33,582 nt of DNA, taken from contig JAGXSN010000142.1 of assembly GCA_018333815.1 (NCBI GenBank), positions 1 through 33,582 on the forward strand. The letters are read 5' to 3'. Positions 1-9,317 of the stretch are shown in pieces. Below the pieces are notes generated by a model, which had not been told where the DNA came from, did no database searches, and saw only the letters and a list, made by a program, of their open reading frames with translations. This DNA is from Sulfuritalea sp. GTDB lineage: Bacteria; Pseudomonadota; Gammaproteobacteria; Burkholderiales; Rhodocyclaceae. Both the position numbers and the translations under genes were made by a program. Every line of letters begins with the position of its first letter. Positions within the stretch are counted from its first letter, which is position 1.

Positions 1-104
1 TGTGAGCGCTTCTTTCGTCAAGCGCACCTGAAGCGGCAGGAACGCGGCCACTCTGGACCTAGGTTCAGGATGCCGGCCAAACGGCACTGCGGGGAACCCT
101 TTCC

Positions 105-134
105 AACGGCCATCCGGTGTTCCGGATGGCCGTT
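105..134 (+). terminator. Probable Rho-independent terminator of the gene upstream of the window
   Basis: Perfect 13-bp inverted repeat AACGGCCATCCGG-TGTT-CCGGATGGCCGTT followed by GCATTTTG; lies before the first convincing CDS. Confidence 0.75.
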
Positions 135-249
135 GCATTTTGAATATCCGGAAGGGGTAAAGTGCGGGCTGGCAAACGCTGTCACGGTTCAAGTTTTTAA
201 GAGCAAAGCCGCTAACAACACATTCAGCGATAGGGATTTTTAGGACGAC

Positions 250-2430
250 ATGCAGGCCAACCCAGGACAGCACGCCCCCCCGGCGGACGGCGCCCGGACG
301 GACGGCCGCGAGCGCCTGCACGATCCTTTGCTCGAATGCCTCCATATCCTGACCCGGCTGCATGGTTCGCCGCAGTCGCGCGAGGCGCTCGTCGCCGGCC
401 TGCCGCTGGTCGATCATCGGCTGACGCCCTCCCTGTTCGGACGCGCCGCCAAGCGCGCCGGCATGGCCAGCAAGCTGATGCGCCGCGAACTGGCCGACAT
501 CGAGCCGGCACTGCTGCCGGTCGTCCTGCTGCTGAACGACGCCGAGGCCTGCCTGCTGGTCGGCTGGCAGGATGACGGCAACACCGCGCAGGTGATCTTT
601 CCGGAACTGGGCGAGGCGGCCACCACCCTGCCCCGCGCCGAGCTGCAATCCCGTTACGCGGGCACGGTGATCTTCGCCCGGCCGGAATTCCGCTTCGACC
701 GCCGCGCGCCGGAAGTTGGCCGGGTGGCGCGCCGGCACTGGTTCTGGGGCGCGCTCGCCGAAAACCTGCCCGTCTATCGCGATGTCCTGCTGGCGGCCGG
801 ATTGATCAATGTCTTCGCGCTGGCCATGCCGCTGTTCATCATGAACGTGTATGACCGCGTCGTACCCAACCAGGCGGTGGAAACGCTCTGGATGCTCGCC
901 ATCGGCCTCTGTTTCGTGCTGTTCTTCGATTTCGCGCTGCGCATGATGCGCGGCTATTTCATCGATCTCGCCGGCAAGCGCATCGACGTCGACCTGTCGG
1001 CGCGCATCATGGAGCGCGTGCTCGGCATCCGCATGGAGAACCGCCCCGTCTCGGCGGGCTCCTTCGCGGCCAACCTGCGTTCCTTCGAGACCGTGCGCGA
1101 CTTCATCACCTCGGCGACGGTCACCGCGCTGGTCGACCTGCCTTTTGCCCTGCTCTTCATCGTCGTGATGGCCTGGATCGACATCCCGATGTTCATTCCC
1201 GTGGTGGCCGGCATGCTGCTGGTGGTCGGCTATGCCTGGCTGGTGCAGGCCAAGATGCACGATCTCGCCGAGACCACCTACCGCGCCGGCGCCATGCGCA
1301 ATGCCAATCTCGTCGAGAGCCTGGTCGGCCTCGAAACTGTCAAGGCCCTGGGCGCCGAGAGCGTCATGCAGCGCAAGTGGGAACGCAGCGCGATCTTTCT
1401 CGCCCGCGTATCGAACCAGTTGCGCCTGCTGGCGGCCACCACGATCAACAGCGCGGCCTGGATGCAACAATTGGTGTCGCTGACCATCATCGTCCTCGGC
1501 GTCTATCGCATCGGTGCGGCCGAGTTGTCGATGGGCGGCCTGATCGCCTGCACCATGCTCGGCGCGCGCGCCATGGCGCCGTTCGGACAGGTGGCGGGAC
1601 TGCTGACGCAGTATCACAATGCCACGACGGCGCTGACCTCGCTCAACGAGATCATGGGCAAGGAAGCGGAGCGCGACGCGGCGACCAACTTCGTCAGTCG
1701 CCCGGTCTTCAAGGGTGAAATCGATTTCAAGGATGTCGCATTCGCCTATCCCGGTGGCAACGGCGAGGCCTTGCGCAAGGTGTCCTTCCACATCAAGCAG
1801 GGCGAGCATGTCGCCCTGCTCGGCCGGGTAGGCTCGGGCAAGTCGACCCTGCTGCGCATGATCCTCGGCCTCTACCAGCCGCAAGGCGGGACCATCCGCA
1901 TCGACGGCGTGGACATCCGCCAGCTCGACCCGACGCAACTGCGCCGCAACATCGGCTACGTGGGGCAGGACTGCACCCTCTTCTTCGGCAGCCTCAAGGA
2001 AAACATTCTCCTCGCCGCGCCGCATCTGGACGATGCCGACCTGCTGGCGGCGGCGGCGGTGGCCGGCCTTGCCGACATGGTCAATGCCCATCCGCGCGGC
2101 TTCGACATGGTCGTCGGCGAACGGGGCGAATCGCTCTCCGGCGGCCAGCGCCAGGGCGTGGCGATTGCCCGCGCCGTCGTGCATAACCCACCGATCCTGC
2201 TGATGGACGAACCAACCGGCTCCATGGATCACTCCAGCGAGGAGACCATCAAGTGCAACCTGCAGGAGTTCGCCGCCGGCAAGACCATGCTGATCGTCAC
2301 CCATCGCACCACCTTGCTGGACCTCGTCGACCGCATCATCGTCGTCGATAACGGCAAGATCGTCGCCGACGGGCCGAAGGCGCGCGTCATCGAGGCCCTG
2401 CGCCAGGGCCGGATCGGGAAGTCATCATGA
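250..2430 (+). CDS. lapB: Type I secretion system permease/ATPase (LapB/LssB-like ABC transporter, N-terminal C39-like domain lacking the catalytic Cys)
   Basis: 726 aa; TM region; Walker A GRVGSGKST, signature SLSGGQRQ, Walker B ILLMDEPT; N-terminal DPLLECLHILTRLHG resembles a C39-like domain with the catalytic Cys position replaced. Adjacent to HlyD adaptor and RTX adhesin. Confidence 0.92.
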   Translation: MQANPGQHAPPADGARTDGRERLHDPLLECLHILTRLHGSPQSREALVAGLPLVDHRLTPSLFGRAAKRAGMASKLMRRELADIEPALLPVVLLLNDAEACLLVGWQDDGNTAQVIFPELGEAATTLPRAELQSRYAGTVIFARPEFRFDRRAPEVGRVARRHWFWGALAENLPVYRDVLLAAGLINVFALAMPLFIMNVYDRVVPNQAVETLWMLAIGLCFVLFFDFALRMMRGYFIDLAGKRIDVDLSARIMERVLGIRMENRPVSAGSFAANLRSFETVRDFITSATVTALVDLPFALLFIVVMAWIDIPMFIPVVAGMLLVVGYAWLVQAKMHDLAETTYRAGAMRNANLVESLVGLETVKALGAESVMQRKWERSAIFLARVSNQLRLLAATTINSAAWMQQLVSLTIIVLGVYRIGAAELSMGGLIACTMLGARAMAPFGQVAGLLTQYHNATTALTSLNEIMGKEAERDAATNFVSRPVFKGEIDFKDVAFAYPGGNGEALRKVSFHIKQGEHVALLGRVGSGKSTLLRMILGLYQPQGGTIRIDGVDIRQLDPTQLRRNIGYVGQDCTLFFGSLKENILLAAPHLDDADLLAAAAVAGLADMVNAHPRGFDMVVGERGESLSGGQRQGVAIARAVVHNPPILLMDEPTGSMDHSSEETIKCNLQEFAAGKTMLIVTHRTTLLDLVDRIIVVDNGKIVADGPKARVIEALRQGRIGKSS

Positions 2431-3854
2431 GCGCACGTCCGCCCGGCAACGCCACGTCCGCAGCCCTGCCGCGGCCCCCCGGCCCGCCGAAGCCGCAAAA
2501 GCGTTCCGCGGCCTTCATCGACCGCCTGTTCGCGCGCTGGGTGCCGGAGCGCAACGACGAGGACCTCGACTGGGTCTGCGATGCCGAATGGGCGCGTCTG
2601 CAGCAGGAGCCGCTGCGCGCCCGCGCCATCTTGCGCGCGGTCGGTGTGATCCTGCTGGTGCTGCTGGTCTGGGCGGCGCTTGCCGAGGTGGACGAGGTGA
2701 CGCGCGGCACCGGCAAGGTCATCCCCTCCAGCCAGTTGCAGGTCATCCAGTCGGTCGATGGCGGCATCGTTTCGGAGATTCTTGTCCGCGAGGGGCAGGT
2801 GGTCGAGAAGGATCAGCTGCTGCTCAAGATCGACGAGACCCGCTTCGTTTCCTCGCTGCGCGAGAACCGCGCCGAATACATCTCGCTGATCGCCAAGGCA
2901 GCGCGGCTGACGGCGCTCGCCGAAGGCAAGCCGTTTGCCTTGCCGCTCGAAGTCCAGGGCGAATTCCCGCAAATCGCCGCGCAGGAGCGCAGCCTCTACG
3001 ATTCCCGTCGCATGGAGCTCGAAGCCCAAGTCGGCATAGCCCGCCAGCAATTGGCGCAGCGCAACCAGGAATCGGTCGAAGTGCGCGCCCGCCGCGATGC
3101 CGCCGCGCTGGGCTTCGACCTGACGCAACGCGAATTGAGCGCCACCAAGCCCCTGCTCGGCTCGGGCGCCGTCTCCGAAGTCGAGATCCTGCGGCTCGAA
3201 CGCGACGTCAACCGCTATCGCGGCGAACGCGACCAGGCCGCCGCGCAGATCAACCGCATCCAGGCCGCCATCGCCGAGGCTTCACGCAAGATCGAGGAGG
3301 TCGAACTCAACTTCCGCAACGAGGCACGCACTCAGTTGGCCGACGTTTCCGCCCGGATCAACTCGCTCACCGAAACCCGCGCGACCCTCACCGACCGGGT
3401 CAAGCACTCCAACGTCAAATCGCCGGTGCGGGGCACCGTCAATCGCCTGCTCTTCAACACGGTCGGCGGCGTGGTCCAGCCGGGCAATCCGATCATCGAA
3501 ATCGTGCCGCTCGAGGACGCCCTGCTGATCGAGGCGAACATCCAGCCCAAGGACATTGCCTTCCTGCGTCCGGGTCAGGAGGCCGTCGTGCGCTTCACTG
3601 CCTATGATTTTGCCATCTACGGCAGCCTCGATGCGGTGCTCGATCACATCGGCGCCGACACCGTCACCGACGAGAAAGGCAACGTCTTCTACATCTGCCG
3701 CGTGCGTACCCTCAAGCCGAGCCTCGGCGAGAATCTGCCGATCATGCCCGGCATGGTTGCCGAGGTCGATATCAAGACGGGCAAGAAGAGCATCCTCTCC
3801 TATTTGCTGAAACCGGTGCTGCGCGCCAGGACGCACGCATTGACGGAAAGGTAG
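2427..3854 (+). CDS. lapC: HlyD-family type I secretion periplasmic adaptor (LapC-like)
   Basis: 475 aa; single N-terminal TM, long coiled coil, C-terminal beta region VKSPVRGTVNRLLFNTVGGVVQPGNPIIEIVP; start overlaps the ABC transporter stop (ATGA). Confidence 0.92.
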   Translation: MSARPPGNATSAALPRPPGPPKPQKRSAAFIDRLFARWVPERNDEDLDWVCDAEWARLQQEPLRARAILRAVGVILLVLLVWAALAEVDEVTRGTGKVIPSSQLQVIQSVDGGIVSEILVREGQVVEKDQLLLKIDETRFVSSLRENRAEYISLIAKAARLTALAEGKPFALPLEVQGEFPQIAAQERSLYDSRRMELEAQVGIARQQLAQRNQESVEVRARRDAAALGFDLTQRELSATKPLLGSGAVSEVEILRLERDVNRYRGERDQAAAQINRIQAAIAEASRKIEEVELNFRNEARTQLADVSARINSLTETRATLTDRVKHSNVKSPVRGTVNRLLFNTVGGVVQPGNPIIEIVPLEDALLIEANIQPKDIAFLRPGQEAVVRFTAYDFAIYGSLDAVLDHIGADTVTDEKGNVFYICRVRTLKPSLGENLPIMPGMVAEVDIKTGKKSILSYLLKPVLRARTHALTER

Positions 3855-3865
3855 CCGCCGGCACG

Positions 3866-4510
3866 ATGAAACGGCACATCTTCCTGACCCGCCGCGAGGT
3901 GCATTTGCCGGAGTGGCGCACTGCCTTCCCGGCCATGGAGGCCCGCCCCCATGCGGCCGCGGATGAAAGGCTGGCCCCGCCCGGCGGCGCGTTGCTCTGG
4001 CTGCACGTCGACAACAACGTCAAGAACCCGGAGGCCCTGGTCGAGTCGATCCGCAAAGCCACACCGGGTTGCGCGGTGGTCGTCCTGTCCAACGTGCCGC
4101 ATGACGATGAAGGCCTGGCGGTGCTGGAAGCCGGCGCCGCGGGCTATACCGGCGCGCTGGCGGTCGCCGCGGTGCTGCGCAACATCGAAGCCGTCATCGC
4201 AAACGGCGGCCTGTGGGTGGGCCCGGATTTGCTGCAGCGCCTGCTGGTCGCGCTGGGCCGGCACGCCGGGCGGTCTGCGCGGGGCGCAGCCCGGCTGGAC
4301 CGGCTCAGCCCGCGCGAAAGCGAGGTGGCGCGGGCCGTCGCGGCCGGCGCCACCAACAAGGAAATCGCCCGGAAGCTGGCCATCACCGAACGCACCGTCA
4401 AGGCCCACCTCAGCCAGGTCTTCGCGATCCTGAAGGTGCGCGACCGGCTGCAGCTGGCGATCTACCTCAACGGGCTGCCGAAAGAGGCGCAAAGCCGGAT
4501 CCTGCATTGA
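3866..4510 (+). CDS. LuxR-family regulator with atypical receiver-like N-terminus
   Basis: C-terminal LSPRESEVARAVAAGATNKEIARKLAITERTVKAHLSQVFAILKVRDRLQLAIYL is a canonical LuxR/NarL HTH; N-terminal ~120 aa has a receiver-like hydrophobic pattern without the usual acidic pocket. Confidence 0.85.
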   Translation: MKRHIFLTRREVHLPEWRTAFPAMEARPHAAADERLAPPGGALLWLHVDNNVKNPEALVESIRKATPGCAVVVLSNVPHDDEGLAVLEAGAAGYTGALAVAAVLRNIEAVIANGGLWVGPDLLQRLLVALGRHAGRSARGAARLDRLSPRESEVARAVAAGATNKEIARKLAITERTVKAHLSQVFAILKVRDRLQLAIYLNGLPKEAQSRILH

Positions 4511-4530
4511 TCCGGCAGCCGCCCGGCCAC

Positions 4531-4546
4531 TTGTCCACCAGGACAA
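4531..4546. promoter_or_regulatory. Candidate palindromic operator upstream of the adhesin gene
   Basis: TTGTCC-ACCA-GGACAA inverted repeat in the regulator-adhesin intergenic region. Confidence 0.3.
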
Positions 4547-4634
4547 TAGGCAAACAATTTTCGCGCGCCTATAAAGGCAGCACGGAAAAACCTTATCGCC
4601 TCTCGCGAGGCTCCATCATCGAAGGAGTGAAGTC

Positions 4635-7600
4635 ATGGCCGCAGCCGCAACCGTCGTATCCGTGCAAGGTGAAGCCTTTGCCCGCAGTGCCGATGGCAGC
4701 ATGAGAAGGCTTGCCAGCGGCGACAGCATTCGGGAGGGCGAAGTCGTCATGACTTCCGCAGGTGCCCAGGTCAGCCTGAGGAGCGCCGACGGCCAGATGA
4801 TCGTCGTCAATGCGCAGGAGTCCTTCAAGTTCGGTCCCGAGGCCAGCCAGGCCACCGCTCCCGACGCGGGCGAAGCGGCCATCCTGGCCGGCACGGCCGC
4901 GCCGGCCGTCATCGCGCCGCAGGCGGCGGACGCCCTCGACATCGAGCAGTTGCTCGAACAGGAAGCCGCGGCGGCCATCCTGGCCGGCGGCGGCGAAAAC
5001 GGCGGCAACAGCTTTGTCCGCCTGCTGCGCATCACCGAGGAAACCACCCCGCTGGCCTACGAATTCCCGACCGCGGCACCCGGCGAGATCCTGCCGTTCA
5101 ATGGCGTGGGCGGGGCGGAAGAAGAAAAACCCATTGCCATTACGCTGTCCGACAGCCTGGAAGCCGAGGAAGAGTCGGTGCCTAGCGGGGAAGATTCGGT
5201 GATTGGCAACGATGAACCGGAAGGCGGCAGCCATGTTCAATCTGGCGCGGTCGACTGGCCCAGCGGGAGCGGCACGCTGACGGCAGTTAGCGTTGTGGCC
5301 GGCGGAGTAACGTACTTCGCCACGGTAAGCGAGGGCGGTATCACCGTATATTTTGACGAAAACGGCGCCCCCATCGCCGAAGATGAAGAGACTTCGCCGG
5401 CGGCGCAATTGACCATCCATCCGGATGGCACATATACGTTCGAAGTGCTGGGCGCCTTCAACCATGCGCCCGTGCAAGGCGAGAATCTTCTGGCTCTGCC
5501 GACAGTGGTATTGCAGGGGACGGGCAGCGATGGCACCAGCGTTACCTTGAACCTCAGTTTGAGCGTGCAGGATGACGTGCCGATCTGGCAGAGCGACGAG
5601 GGTGGCATCTCCGCACAAGTGACCGAGTCGGCGATGGCCTATGAAGACGGCGATCTGTCGCAAGGCAACCAGACCGGAGGCATCTCAACCGGCTATTTCG
5701 CAGAACTGGCATCCTCGGGTTCTGGAAACCAGTCCTCCATCGAAACTTTCCTGGGGGTGGCTTTGGGTGGCCTATCCCCGTTGGCGACAAGCGGCAGCGG
5801 TCACGACAACGCCACAAACGGCTCGGCCATGAAGACGACGCTGGATGTGACTGCCGGCGACGAGATCAGCTTCAGCTGGGCGTTCGACGCCGACGATTAC
5901 CTCAGCTACAACGCTTTTGCCTTCGTCACGATCAACGGCACACCGATCGAACTGGCCGACATTTCCCAAGTCGGCAGCTATGGGGCCACTTCCTGGGCAA
6001 GCTTTACCTACACCGCGACCAGCACGGGGCCGCTGACGATCGGTTTCGGCGTGATGAACACCGGCGATGATGGTGTGAATTCCTATCTGCTGGTCGATCA
6101 GCTTCGGGTCAATGGCGTGACAGTCGCCAATGGCGACTTTGAAAGCGGCGATTTCTCGAACTGGCAGATTCTGGGAACCGTAAATCCGGTGACCTACCAC
6201 GACGAAATTGGCATGGCAACTGTCAGTGATGAAGCTTCGGGCATGTCTGGTTCTCTGGCCGGTCTGGTTGCCTTCGGCGCCGACGGCCCCGGCGAGTTCG
6301 GCTTGCTGACCGATACCTCTTCGCTGCCGACGCTCTATTCAAAGGGTGAAATGGTCGGTTATACCGTCGCAGGCGATACCCTGACCGCGACGGCCGGTGC
6401 GGGCGAGGACACGCGCGTGGTTTTCACGCTGACCGTCAATGAGAACGGCTCCTGGCATTTCGACCTGACCGACCAGCTCGATCACGTTCCGGGCGGTGGC
6501 CAGAATAACGCCCTAGTGACGGGCGAAGATGGCGAGGGCGGCTTCAGCAGCGTGCCCAGCATCGATTTTTCGTCGCTGATCCGGGTAACCGATGGTGATG
6601 ACGACGTGCTCGCCGGCGCGTCTGCCGGCTCCTTCACGATCACGGTGCAGGATGACGTGCCGCTCCTCGATGTCGGCCTCGCCGACGATGGCGAGGAGTT
6701 GACCCTGACGACGCAGGATGCCGACACGATCGGCGCTGCTTACGATACCGCCAGCGCATCCTTTGCCGGTTTCTTTGCGCTGAACGCCAGCGTGGGCGCC
6801 GACGAGCCGGGGACCGATCCGGCGCTGGCCTTCAGCCTGTCGATTGGCGAAATTGCCGACACCGGTCTGACCAGCGAGGGTAACCCCATTACGCTGGCGA
6901 TGGACGGTAACGACATTGTCGGGAGCGCCACCGTGGGGACGGGTGAAGATGCGATCACCACCCCGATCTTCCGCATCAGCGTGGATGAGGCGACCGGCAT
7001 CGTGACCCTGACCCAATACGCCCAGCTCGATCACGTCGGGGAAGGCGAGGATGGCGATGCGACCAACAACAGCGCCAGCTTCCTCGGCCTGCCCGAGGGC
7101 TCCATCCTCCTGACCGCTGCCGCCGCGATCACCGATGCCGACGGCGATACCGCCACCGACAGTCAGGATCTGGATATCAGCGGCGCATTCGGCTTCAACG
7201 ACGACGTGCCGACGGTGGACGCCAATGCCGTCGTCCAACTGGACGACGAAGGCCTGGAGGATGGCATCCCGGGCGGTCTGGACGATGTGGCGGACGAAGC
7301 AATCACCTTCAGCGGCACACTGGCCCACGCCTTCGGCGCGGACGGCCCCGGCAGCGTCGACTTCGCCTCGATGGACGGCCAGACCGGCATGGTGGGCATC
7401 GAGGAAGTCACTTATGCCTGGGACGATGAAACCAGCACGCTGACGGCGACTGGGCCGCGCGGCGACTTGTTCATGGTCGAGATCACCGATCCGGCCACGG
7501 GCGCCTACACGGTGACCCTGCTGGACAATGTGCTGCACGATTTCGAAAACGAGGTATCCGAGGAAAACAATGCCCGTGTCGAACTCACCTACACCGTGAC

Positions 7601-8948
7601 GGACGGCGACGGCGATGCGGTGAAAGGCAGCCTGAACCTCGACTTCGACGACGACATGCCGAAAGCAACCCAGAACGAGGTTTGGGTCAAGTTGCCGGTG
7701 GCCGAGGCGATCAACGTCAATGGCCTGGCGGCAGGATGGGTCGCGCCCTTCGATTCCAATGTGGATACCACTTACAACACGGATGGCGACAGCTACTTCG
7801 AAAAGATCGACTGGGGAACCGATAACGGCAGGTCCAGTTACGAGTTTGCCGACAATGCCGCGCTGGTCGGCACCGGTGGCATGAGTGTCGGCTCGACATT
7901 TCAGTTGGGCACCTTCACGCACAACAACTTCCCGATCTCCATGGGCACGGCAATCTCGGCCGCCCGTTTGCAGGTGGCCTTCAATCTGGTGATCGGCGGG
8001 CAAGTGGTGCCTATCGACCACACCATCGAGTTCGACCACAACGAAACATCCAACACCGGCGACCCGCTCGCGTCTCGCGACATCGTCACGATCCTCAACG
8101 GCACCGGGCAGCTTCTCGTATCCGTCGGGGGCCGGAATTACAGCTTGTCATTCGAGTTCGATGGCGGGCTTTCGCAGATCAAGACGGACGAAAATGCTTC
8201 GACCTCGGTTCCGCTGTATGCCGCGCTGACAGCGCCCGAAATCGATTTGCCGCAACTGGAAGGTGCGATCGGGCTGGCTTTTGGCGCGGATGGTCCGCAC
8301 GCAACGGGCAGCCTGGTCTGGGTGGACGCCGATCAGGACGGAATCATCGAAGGGGACTACGGCACGCTGACGGTCGATGCCGAGGGTGGTTACATCTACA
8401 CGGTGAATGAGTATGACCCCGCAGAAGTCGCGAAGGGCGAGCAGTTCCAGGACCAATTCACCTATGTCCTGACGGACGCCGACGGGGACGCCGTGGAATC
8501 CACGCTGACCTTCAATCTGGTCGGCATGGGCGCCGCCGACAGCATCCTTTCCGGCGGCGCGGGCGACGATATCCTGATCGGCGGCGCGGGCGACGATATC
8601 CTGATCGGCGGCGCGGGCAGCGATACGCTCGCGGGTGGCCTCGGCGCCGACACCTTTGTCTGGCGACTGGCGGACGTGGGCGACGGCAGCGCGCCGGCGC
8701 CGCACGACGTGGTGACCGACTTCAGCGTGGCGGAAGGCGATGTGCTCGACCTGTCCTCCGTGCTGAGCGATAGCGACATCACTGTGATTGCAATCGACAG
8801 CGACGGCAAGCTCGGGCTGCAGGTCGTCGATGCCGCCGATGAAAGCAGGGTCTATCAGGAGATTACGGTGGAAAGCATCGCCTTCGGCACGAGCGAAGCG
8901 GATACCATCCTCAACAACCTGAAGGATCACGGCACGAGCAACAGTTGA
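4635..8948 (+). CDS. Retention module-containing RTX/T1SS adhesin (LapA/BapA-like)
   Basis: 1437 aa; RBS GAAGGAG; N-terminal ATVVSVQGEAFARSADGSMRRLASGDSIREGEVVMTSAGAQVSLRSADG and FVRLLRITEETTPLAYEF match the LapA retention module style; repeats opening with DDVP/DDMP; RTX nonapeptides GGAGDDILIGGAGDDILIGGAGSDTLAGGLGADTFVW near the C-terminus. Confidence 0.92.
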   Translation: MAAAATVVSVQGEAFARSADGSMRRLASGDSIREGEVVMTSAGAQVSLRSADGQMIVVNAQESFKFGPEASQATAPDAGEAAILAGTAAPAVIAPQAADALDIEQLLEQEAAAAILAGGGENGGNSFVRLLRITEETTPLAYEFPTAAPGEILPFNGVGGAEEEKPIAITLSDSLEAEEESVPSGEDSVIGNDEPEGGSHVQSGAVDWPSGSGTLTAVSVVAGGVTYFATVSEGGITVYFDENGAPIAEDEETSPAAQLTIHPDGTYTFEVLGAFNHAPVQGENLLALPTVVLQGTGSDGTSVTLNLSLSVQDDVPIWQSDEGGISAQVTESAMAYEDGDLSQGNQTGGISTGYFAELASSGSGNQSSIETFLGVALGGLSPLATSGSGHDNATNGSAMKTTLDVTAGDEISFSWAFDADDYLSYNAFAFVTINGTPIELADISQVGSYGATSWASFTYTATSTGPLTIGFGVMNTGDDGVNSYLLVDQLRVNGVTVANGDFESGDFSNWQILGTVNPVTYHDEIGMATVSDEASGMSGSLAGLVAFGADGPGEFGLLTDTSSLPTLYSKGEMVGYTVAGDTLTATAGAGEDTRVVFTLTVNENGSWHFDLTDQLDHVPGGGQNNALVTGEDGEGGFSSVPSIDFSSLIRVTDGDDDVLAGASAGSFTITVQDDVPLLDVGLADDGEELTLTTQDADTIGAAYDTASASFAGFFALNASVGADEPGTDPALAFSLSIGEIADTGLTSEGNPITLAMDGNDIVGSATVGTGEDAITTPIFRISVDEATGIVTLTQYAQLDHVGEGEDGDATNNSASFLGLPEGSILLTAAAAITDADGDTATDSQDLDISGAFGFNDDVPTVDANAVVQLDDEGLEDGIPGGLDDVADEAITFSGTLAHAFGADGPGSVDFASMDGQTGMVGIEEVTYAWDDETSTLTATGPRGDLFMVEITDPATGAYTVTLLDNVLHDFENEVSEENNARVELTYTVTDGDGDAVKGSLNLDFDDDMPKATQNEVWVKLPVAEAINVNGLAAGWVAPFDSNVDTTYNTDGDSYFEKIDWGTDNGRSSYEFADNAALVGTGGMSVGSTFQLGTFTHNNFPISMGTAISAARLQVAFNLVIGGQVVPIDHTIEFDHNETSNTGDPLASRDIVTILNGTGQLLVSVGGRNYSLSFEFDGGLSQIKTDENASTSVPLYAALTAPEIDLPQLEGAIGLAFGADGPHATGSLVWVDADQDGIIEGDYGTLTVDAEGGYIYTVNEYDPAEVAKGEQFQDQFTYVLTDADGDAVESTLTFNLVGMGAADSILSGGAGDDILIGGAGDDILIGGAGSDTLAGGLGADTFVWRLADVGDGSAPAPHDVVTDFSVAEGDVLDLSSVLSDSDITVIAIDSDGKLGLQVVDAADESRVYQEITVESIAFGTSEADTILNNLKDHGTSNS
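8553..8630 (+). repeat. Tandem 27-bp repeat encoding RTX Ca-binding nonapeptides (2 perfect copies plus 1 degenerate)
   Basis: GGCGGCGCGGGCGACGATATCCTGATC twice head-to-tail (8553-8579, 8580-8606), then GGCGGCGCGGGCAGCGATACGCTC. Confidence 0.85.
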
Positions 8949-8971
8949 TCCGGTACGGTTGCGGTTTCGAC

Positions 8972-8989
8972 AGGCGCCCGCGTGCGCCT
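8972..8989 (+). terminator. Possible weak terminator hairpin after the adhesin gene
   Basis: AGGCGC-CCGCGT-GCGCCT followed by TTG; short T tract. Confidence 0.3.
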
Positions 8990-9068
8990 TTGCCATGGAA
9001 AGTCGGCGCTGGCGGGACGGCACGTGCTGGATTAAGCTGCCGGGCAATCGCTGATTCAGGAGAGAGGA

Positions 9069-9308
9069 ATGCCGGACGTTCAACGCAACGAAGACGAAGC
9101 GCCGGACGCGCTGGAGCGCCTGGCGGAATCGGACCAGGCGCTGGTGCGGGTTCTGGAGGATCTGATCGAGACCCTGACCGGCAAAGGCCTGATCCAGTTC
9201 ACCGACCTGCCCGATGCCGCCCAGGCGAAATTGCTGCAGCGCCGTACGCTGCGCCGCTCGGTGAATGCGCTCAACCTGATCGAGGACGACGATCGGAAAT
9301 TGATCTGA
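9069..9308 (+). CDS. Small conserved hypothetical protein (79 aa)
   Basis: RBS AGGAGAGG upstream; LVRVLEDLIETLTGKGLIQFTDLPDAAQAKLLQRRTLR resembles short proteobacterial proteins often mis-named 'tryptophan synthase subunit beta-like'. Confidence 0.7.
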   Translation: MPDVQRNEDEAPDALERLAESDQALVRVLEDLIETLTGKGLIQFTDLPDAAQAKLLQRRTLRRSVNALNLIEDDDRKLI

Positions 9309-9317
9309 TCCGGCCGA

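Noticed and set aside
1-243. Frame 1 open from the window edge to a TAG at ~243
   Set aside because: Contains a perfect terminator hairpin and its translation has no recognisable protein features.
6513-8039. 508-aa minus-strand ORF in the adhesin gene
   Set aside because: Antisense shadow; the plus-strand adhesin has clear domain motifs.
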